Assembly: GCA_947034885.2 (NCBI GenBank)
Contig: OX344756.2
Coordinates: 21,187,489 to 21,251,488, forward strand
From: Thuidium tamariscinum
Taxonomy: Eukaryota; Streptophyta; Bryopsida; Hypnales; Thuidiaceae
Reading direction: 5' to 3'
DNA: 64,000 nt
Below, piece by piece: positions 57,735-64,000 of this stretch (the first letter of the stretch is position 1; each line of letters begins with the position of its first letter). The position numbers were made by a program, and so were the translations under genes. The notes beneath the pieces were generated by a model that saw only the letters and a list, made by a program, of their open reading frames with translations, had not been told where the DNA came from and searched no databases.

Positions 57735-58640
57735 TAACATTTAGCCACCACTTTCATATTTTTTTGATGATACAAATTGAATTGACCTAGGTATATCGAA
57801 AGTTGTACATCAAAATATCAATCCATTGATTGAATCTAAATCACATCTTGTTCATTTCATTGTTATCAATTGAATAGAGAGAATGATGGATGTATTTATA
57901 GTGTAAGTTCAAATTATCTTACATTGCAATGGCAATGCTTGACAATTTGTTTTGGATGAGCCTATCATAGCATAGGGAGAGTAGACAGTTAGTAATGGGA
58001 CTAGCAGTGCTTTATATTCAATTTTAGATGAGCCACTTATAGTTTAGGAAGTTAATGAAGAGATTGGCAATACTTGATAGTCAATTTCACATGAGCCACT
58101 TTATAGTTTAGGAAGTTAGTGAAGAGAATGGTTGTACCTAAGAGTCAATTTTAAATGAACCATTTTTTAGAAGAGATTTGACATTATAAAGAGGCCACGA
58201 GTTATTTTGACTTCCCAAGGTGTGGGAACTTACCACATCAGCAATATAATGTGGCACAAATACCACAATGTCAGAAAATAATATTATTTGTAATTTTTTT
58301 TTAATTTTTTAAATTTTATTTCATTCAATTTTAGGTTTATTATATTTTTTTTACGAATATTTAGAAATTCAACCTATTATAGGCTAATTCCCAATTTTTG
58401 GTAGCCCAAGGAACAATGTAGGGGTAGCACTGAAACGGGCTCTTGTAGCCCTCAATTCCCATCTAATTCATAGTACAAAGTAAGCAGACAAATAGTGATA
58501 GGATTGGCAATGCGTGATTATATAGTCAATTTTTGATGAGATAATCAAAAAATTTAAGAGCCATTTATAATGGGAGGAATACAATTAGTTAGTGATGGAA
58601 ATATCTAATTAGTGCCTATTTGTGAGTCTTATAGTTGTCA
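57735..58640. repeat. 72-bp array repeat, copy 2 (decayed)
   Basis: Leading sequence and 3-4 recognisable units (GATGAGCCnnTTATAGTTTAGG) match 48840-49440. The array is interrupted around 58195-58450 by unrelated sequence containing CCACATCAGCAATATAATGT followed by GGCAC, after which a further unit-like stretch follows (58490-58640). Confidence 0.6.
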
Positions 58641-60960
58641 TCCAGGCCTCATATTTTTCTTTTTTTTACTTATTCCTCACTTTTAGGGTTATTATGGTTA
58701 AAAAACAACTAAAAAAAATATTTGTAGAATGTTTGGAGGAATTCCCTATAACCATGGGGAATTGGTTAGAATGATCCAAAAGATCTCTAAGAACTCCTTC
58801 AAACTGGTTTTTAAGGTTTACTTAGGAATTAGAACATGGCTTAGTAGTTTAAAAGGGGTTCAAAGCAAATTGCATTCTAGAAACAATTTTAGAGTGAAAA
58901 CACTAAAAATTGGTCCTTATCAAAATTCTTACAAATGGACTTGACATTATTAGTTCCGATAGCGTAAGTGAAAGTCCAATAGATTCCTAAGAACATTTGC
59001 AAGGAATTTCCCTAGACATATTCCGACTACACAATTTGGAAGACGTGGACATTCATATACATTTATAAGAAAAATCTTGCAAACATAGATAAACTGCCAC
59101 CAAGGAGAAAAGATAGGTGTTTCCAGTATGAAAGCATGTAACAGTGTAGTCAGTTTGGGAAGATTTCCTAGTATGAGAATGATTCCTCTCTATAAGAATT
59201 AATTTCACAAATGTCCATTGTATATTTTATTTAGAAAGTGTGGTTTTTCAACAAAAAAATTTACTTGACTTCAGAAAGCTTCCTAAAAGTTTCCCAAAAA
59301 GTTTCGTAATTTTTTGAACTACAAAAATGACTCCACAGGAAATCAATTTCCTTTACTGACAATTGAAAATTTGTATAAAATTCCCTAATAGTAGTGAAAT
59401 CCCACTAAAAGTTAGGATAGTATGTTTTAGCATGAATAAACACCTCAACAAGTATATTCCAACATCAACAAGTACTAGGATCAACAACAACAATGACTTT
59501 TAATGGTTTTACCAAAATCTTCGTAAGTTGACCAGCGTATGTGGAGCATACATACAGTGTCCGATTTGAGTTGAATTAGACTCTTTCTAAACATTCTTGG
59601 ACCTCCCTAAAAACCCAGGCTAGTCAAAAATTTTGGAAAAAAATCATTTCCAAAAGTTAGATTTTCTATCATTTTCACTGGATCTTAGAGGTTAGCTTTC
59701 AAGCGCAATTTAGCCCTAGGAATAAGGGTCAAGGGTCATTCCAAGTTCATTTTGGTCTTTCAAAGTCAATGGCATTATCCATTTGGCAATTTAAGCATTT
59801 CTCCAAAAGTTAGAATAGTCATAACAATAGTGTAGAATTTTGAATGTTAATTTTGATTTTTCTTAGGTAGATTATCAAGTAATTTGAGGAGGGAGGAGGC
59901 CTTGGAAATGTATAGAAGGCCTCCCCTTCCCCTCACTTCACATCCCTTTTGTTTTATCAAAAAACTTTTATGCATTATTGCACTCATGCCAAATGTATCT
60001 AAATTTCAAGACTCTGTTGGTATTTTCAAAACCAATCCTTTTCCATTATAATTTGACTTCAATTGTATTTTCAAGCATTTTTTTATGTCTTAGAGAGCTC
60101 ATTCAAGGGATTTTGGGATTCCATTGAAGTGCTTTGCAAGTGTTGTTGTGCCTTCAAGTGTATTAATCATTGTGTGTATTGTGGTTCCTTGGAGTAGTGA
60201 TATCAACAAATTTTCACTTAGGCTTTTAAAATGGGATTCAAAACCTACATTTGTTTAATCAAAAATCCTCCAAAAGCCTAGACGTTGAATTTGTGGTCCA
60301 AATAGTATTTTTTTAAGAATTTTGGGTTGGATCCAAGCTCTTAGTGTCCTATGTGTATCAGAACTCTTGCAAAATTGTTCCAAAATTTGAGGTTAATCCC
60401 TCTAATACGGTGAAGTTATTGTCTTTTTTGTTCTTTTGTAATAGAATTCTTCCAAATAGTATTCAAAATTTGAGCTTAAAACACCCAAATGGCAAAACTT
60501 TGCTCTTGAATAGAATTTTCCATCTTTGTTTTGTGTTAAGGGGTCCCCCAAACAAGACCTAAAGTATTGGATTAAATTCCAAAAGTTGGACTAAAAACCA
60601 AAAAATTGGCAACAATTGCTAAGGTCCAAAGATTGGTCATAGCATTGTTTGTGGTCACTATCTCGCAACTATAATAAGGCCAGCAATCACGGTAAAGGGC
60701 CAACAGCCATGACAAGGGCCAACAGTTTACAGCAGGGATCAGAGTCATGGCACCTTGATTAGGCCAATTTGATATACATATATTGGTTTGAAAAAAAATC
60801 AAAATTCAGGGATGATGCTATAAGGCCCCTATTTTGCTTCTTAAATTGATTTTTTGTCAATCTAGTAAAATTGGGAGTTCAGATTAAACTAGTGAAGGAA
60901 TGAGATTTTTTCAAAGTTCAAATAAACTGAGAGGAGGTTGGAATTTTCAGACCAAATTGA
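58641..60960. other. AT-rich intergenic region, no gene
   Basis: The longest frames are about 70-76 codons and show no domains. No repeats with clear boundaries were recognised. Confidence 0.4.
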
Positions 60961-60989
60961 AGTGATTCAGACCAATACCAAATTGAATT

Positions 60990-61935
60990 TGCAAATACTA
61001 GATTGAATTGAGTTTGCAATGTCAACGAATTGAGTGATTTGACAATTTGGACAAATTGAGTTGAGTTGGAATTCAACAGACTGAAGTGATTTGGCAATTT
61101 GGACTAGATGGAGTTGATTGGAGTTGATTGGAATTCAAACAGACTAAAGTGATTTGACGATTTGGACAAACTGAGTTGAGTTGGAATTCAATAGACTGAA
61201 GTGATTTGGCAATTTGGACTAGACGGAGTTGATTGGAGTTGATTGAAATTCAAACAAACTGAAGTGATTTGACAATTTGGACAAACTGAGTTGAGTTGGA
61301 ATTCAACAGACTGAAGTGATTTGGCAATTTGGACAAGACAGAGTTGATTGGAGTTGATTGGAATTCAAACAGACTAAAGTGATTTGGCATTTAGATAGAT
61401 TGAAATGACTTGGCAATTTGGACTAAACGGAGTTGATTGGAGTTGATTGGAATTCAAACAAAGTGAAGTGATTTGACAATTTGGACAAACTGAGTTGAGT
61501 TGGAATTCAACAGACTGAAGTGATTTGGCAATTTGGACAAGACGGAGTTGATTGGAGTTGATTGGAATTCAAACAGACTAAAGTGATTTGGCATCTAGAT
61601 AGATTGAAGTGACTTGGCAATTTGGACTAAACGGAGTTGATTGGAATTCAAATAGACTAAAGTGATTTAGCAATTTGGATTAGACTAAGTTGATTGGAGT
61701 TGAGTTGGAATTCAAAACAGCTTCAAGTGATTTGGCAATTTGGACTAGACTGAGTTGATTGGAGTTGATTAGAATTCAAACAGACTAAAGTGATTTGTCA
61801 ATTTGGACTAGACGAAGTTGATTAAAGTTGATTGGAATTCAAATAGATTGAAGTGATTTGGCAATTTGGATTAGATTGAGTTGATTGGAATCCAAATAGA
61901 TTGAAGTGATTTGGCATATAGACAGAATGAAGTTG
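60990..61935 (+). repeat. Satellite-like array with 115-bp higher-order unit (52 + 63 bp)
   Basis: GTGATTTGRCAATTTGGAC marks unit starts at 61034, 61086, 61149, 61201, 61264, 61316 and 61379, alternating 52 and 63 bp. The pattern resumes at 61468, 61520 and 61583. After 61379 and 61583 an extra 25-26-bp piece (GGCATTTAGATAGATTGAAR) is inserted, making a 141-bp variant. Every unit contains GGAATTCAAA or GGAATTCAAC. The array fades by about 61935. Confidence 0.85.
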
Positions 61936-63003
61936 GATTGGAAAATTCAGCATATTGGTTGTAGGGTGATTGCACAAAAGACCTATACTATTTGTTGCAT
62001 TTTGCAATAGTACTCCTGATTTTTTTTGAAGTACTATTAAATTATAAAATTAATTTTAAATTAAAAAAATATGACCTATGTATACACCTTTAAGATGAAG
62101 GTATCCATAGAAGGAATTGTATAGGAAAATTTTCTAAGTAGGAGAACTTGAAAAGTACCAAACCTCAAGAAAATGCATATCTTCATGTTTTAATTAGGGA
62201 AAAATAGTAAAAAATAAGTAAATACAAAAAATAAAAAGTTTCCATTTGCAACAACTTTATAGAGATGGTCATTCACCAAAAAACTCACCAAAATAATATT
62301 TTATATGTTTCAAAATTCAAGTAGAAGGAAGCTCACTTTGTAGACTTCTACACGATATAAAATCAATTATTTTCAAAAATCCTTCCTTAGAGAGCTAGAA
62401 GTCTACTAGAAGACCATTCCATCCAAATTTCATCTTAAAATCATTAAAAGAAAAGGTACTCCTTAGTACTAAAAAACTCCAAATTGTCATATGTGACATT
62501 CAATCACTAGTACTATTTTTATATTAAAATATTTTTGAAAATTATGAAAAAATTATGTAAGGTGTATGATAGTCATGAGTACCTTTTCTAAAAATCTTGA
62601 GTCATTTGGAGCAAAAATGCAAAAGTTATGGTCAAAACACAGATCAGTATAATACGTGTGATGGAAAATAATACAAGTCTTTCATGCAATTGCCATGTAG
62701 TATTTGGAAAACAACTCATTCAAATCATACGCTAGACCCCCAAAATCTCCACTTGTAGACTCCCAAGCTTTGCTTTCAACATCTTGAGCATCAAATCAAG
62801 TGTAGAACAAATACAATTGAAGAACCTAACTGGAGAAATTAGCAATTAGTAGTAAGAGAGAGAAGTTTTAGTTGCACATGCTTTAGTCTTTAGAGAATAT
62901 ATCCCATCAAACAAGGTTGGGATTTTTCATTAGAAAATATAGCCCCATCAAACAAAGTTGGAACTTTCTTATAAGACAAGTAGATACAACAAATTTAAGG
63001 AAT
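61936..63003. other. AT-rich intergenic region, no gene
   Basis: No gene or bounded repeat recognised. A short repeated phrase (ATATAGCCCCATCAAACAAnG) occurs at 62900-62960. Confidence 0.4.
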
Positions 63004-63006
63004 AAT

Positions 63007-63144
63007 CACTACAAGAGAATGGGGTCTTTTAAGTAAAAAGACAGTCTTTATAGTAAAATTTTACTTAAAAGACGCACTAAAAGACATTACTTAAAAGACA
63101 TGATGTTTAGGACACTACTTAAAAGACCCCATTCTCGTGTCGTG
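63007..63144. mobile_element. CACTA-type foldback MITE (copy 2)
   Basis: It begins CACTACAAGAGAATGGGGTC and ends in the inverse with two changes (CGTGTCGTG in place of CTTGTAGTG). The inside shares TTTTAGTAAAATTTTACTTA and AAGACATGATGTYTAGGACA with the copy at 21258-21446. At 138 bp it is shorter and its 3-bp flanks (AAT and AGT) no longer match, so it is an older or rearranged copy. Confidence 0.8.
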
Positions 63145-63147
63145 AGT

Positions 63148-64000
63148 TGATTTTGGATAGATTTTAGGATTAGTTATTAGTTGTTAAAGGTCAAACAAGC
63201 TTTGTCTTAGAGCACCCTTATAGCATCCATGCCAAACAGGGGTGCCAAACTCACCTTTGTCATGCTCAGTTGGTAAGCCAAGGGTGTACATTCTTCTCAT
63301 ACTCCATCGTACAACCAGAATTTCAACACGCCAAGAGGTGATCTAGTAATTCAAAACTTAATTTATCCACAAAACAAATACAATCTTTGAATAAAATTGA
63401 TGTAAAAATGAAAAAAGCATTGCTGATTCTCTATATTTACACTTGTACATTAATTAGCATCAACTTCAAGCATTCCAAATTTTGCCACGTAGAAAGCCAA
63501 TCAAGGTTCTTTACCTTGAAGATTATACTACATCATGTAATGTGCCTTTCCAAGACTCACAATTTGGCCATGGCATCCTCAAATTTTGAAGAGCCCGTCC
63601 ACTTTTGCACGTTTAATGAGCCTGGTAGGGGACACTTTCTCCACCCTAATCCGCCCAACTAATGTTTTTCTACCTTTATTGAGCTTGGTGTGAGAATGCT
63701 TTTAGGATTTTGTTTGATTCCAAGACAATTAGTCAAGCATTTAGCATTAGATTTGGTAGGATTTTATTCTTGCACTAAATATTCAAAAACCAAGAAAATC
63801 AAATGAAAAAATAAATAACAACATCCTTGAAGAAAAAGAGAAGCAATGTGAAAAGAAGAAAAACAAAAGAAATGCAAAAAGAAGAAAGGAGCGGGCATTT
63901 GACAATTTTTAAATCAAACTTGAGTGGGAGCATGGAGGTTATGTAACATCACGAGGCTAAATTATTGAACATGGAAGTAGCGATGAATAAGATTAGTTCC
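63148..64000. other. Intergenic DNA to window end, no gene
   Basis: A 91-codon frame at 63387-63662 has no recognisable domain or start context. Nothing else is recognised. Confidence 0.35.

Overview
The window looks like nuclear DNA of a land plant, most likely a seed-free one and probably moss-like. Three things point there: a plant-only BES1/BZR1 transcription factor with the family's usual first intron, a PLS-class pentatricopeptide (PPR) protein whose 101-residue repeat style resembles moss DYW proteins, and plant-type telomere motifs (TTTAGGG). I cannot name the species. The DNA is AT-rich and gene-poor. Only two loci read convincingly as genes: positions about 30.5-33.9 kb and 40.5-46.6 kb.

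Locus 1 (+ strand, about 30,450-33,850) is a BES1/BZR1-family brassinosteroid-type transcription factor. It has a long GC-rich leader with a 12-bp minisatellite and several small upstream ORFs, two coding exons, and a 108-nt intron that is a multiple of three and has no stop codon. A 54-bp tandem repeat lies in the 3' region. The following 2 kb (33.9-35.9 kb) is moderately GC-balanced, has a 75-bp tandem repeat, and shows no recognisable protein.

Locus 2 (+ strand, about 40,490-46,590) starts with a long leader holding an interstitial telomere motif. It continues with a short arginine-rich exon, then spliced exons that encode a PDF motif of the organellar single-stranded-DNA-binding (OSB) family, then a 2.5-kb PPR reading frame. 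Exon phases allow all of these to be one transcript encoding a PDF-PPR protein of about 999 residues. The PPR frame lacks an ATG before residue 48, which supports an upstream exon. Its C-terminal DYW domain is broken by one in-frame TGA and one single-base frameshift in the HSE motif. A degenerate inverted copy of the leader plus first exon (46,853-48,304) lies just downstream.

Everything else appears to be decayed repeats with no transposase seen. There are several families of short inverted-repeat elements whose ends and target duplications can be read: TA-flanked AGGTAG ends, TAA-flanked CCCTAAA-like ends, 9-bp duplications of Mutator type, and CACTA hairpins. There are also LINE-like 3' ends, paired dispersed repeats, and tandem arrays with periods of 102, 72, 115 (52+63), 106 and 47 bp. 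Most short ORFs outside the two loci fall in these repeats and are not genes. No tRNA, rRNA or CRISPR array was recognised.
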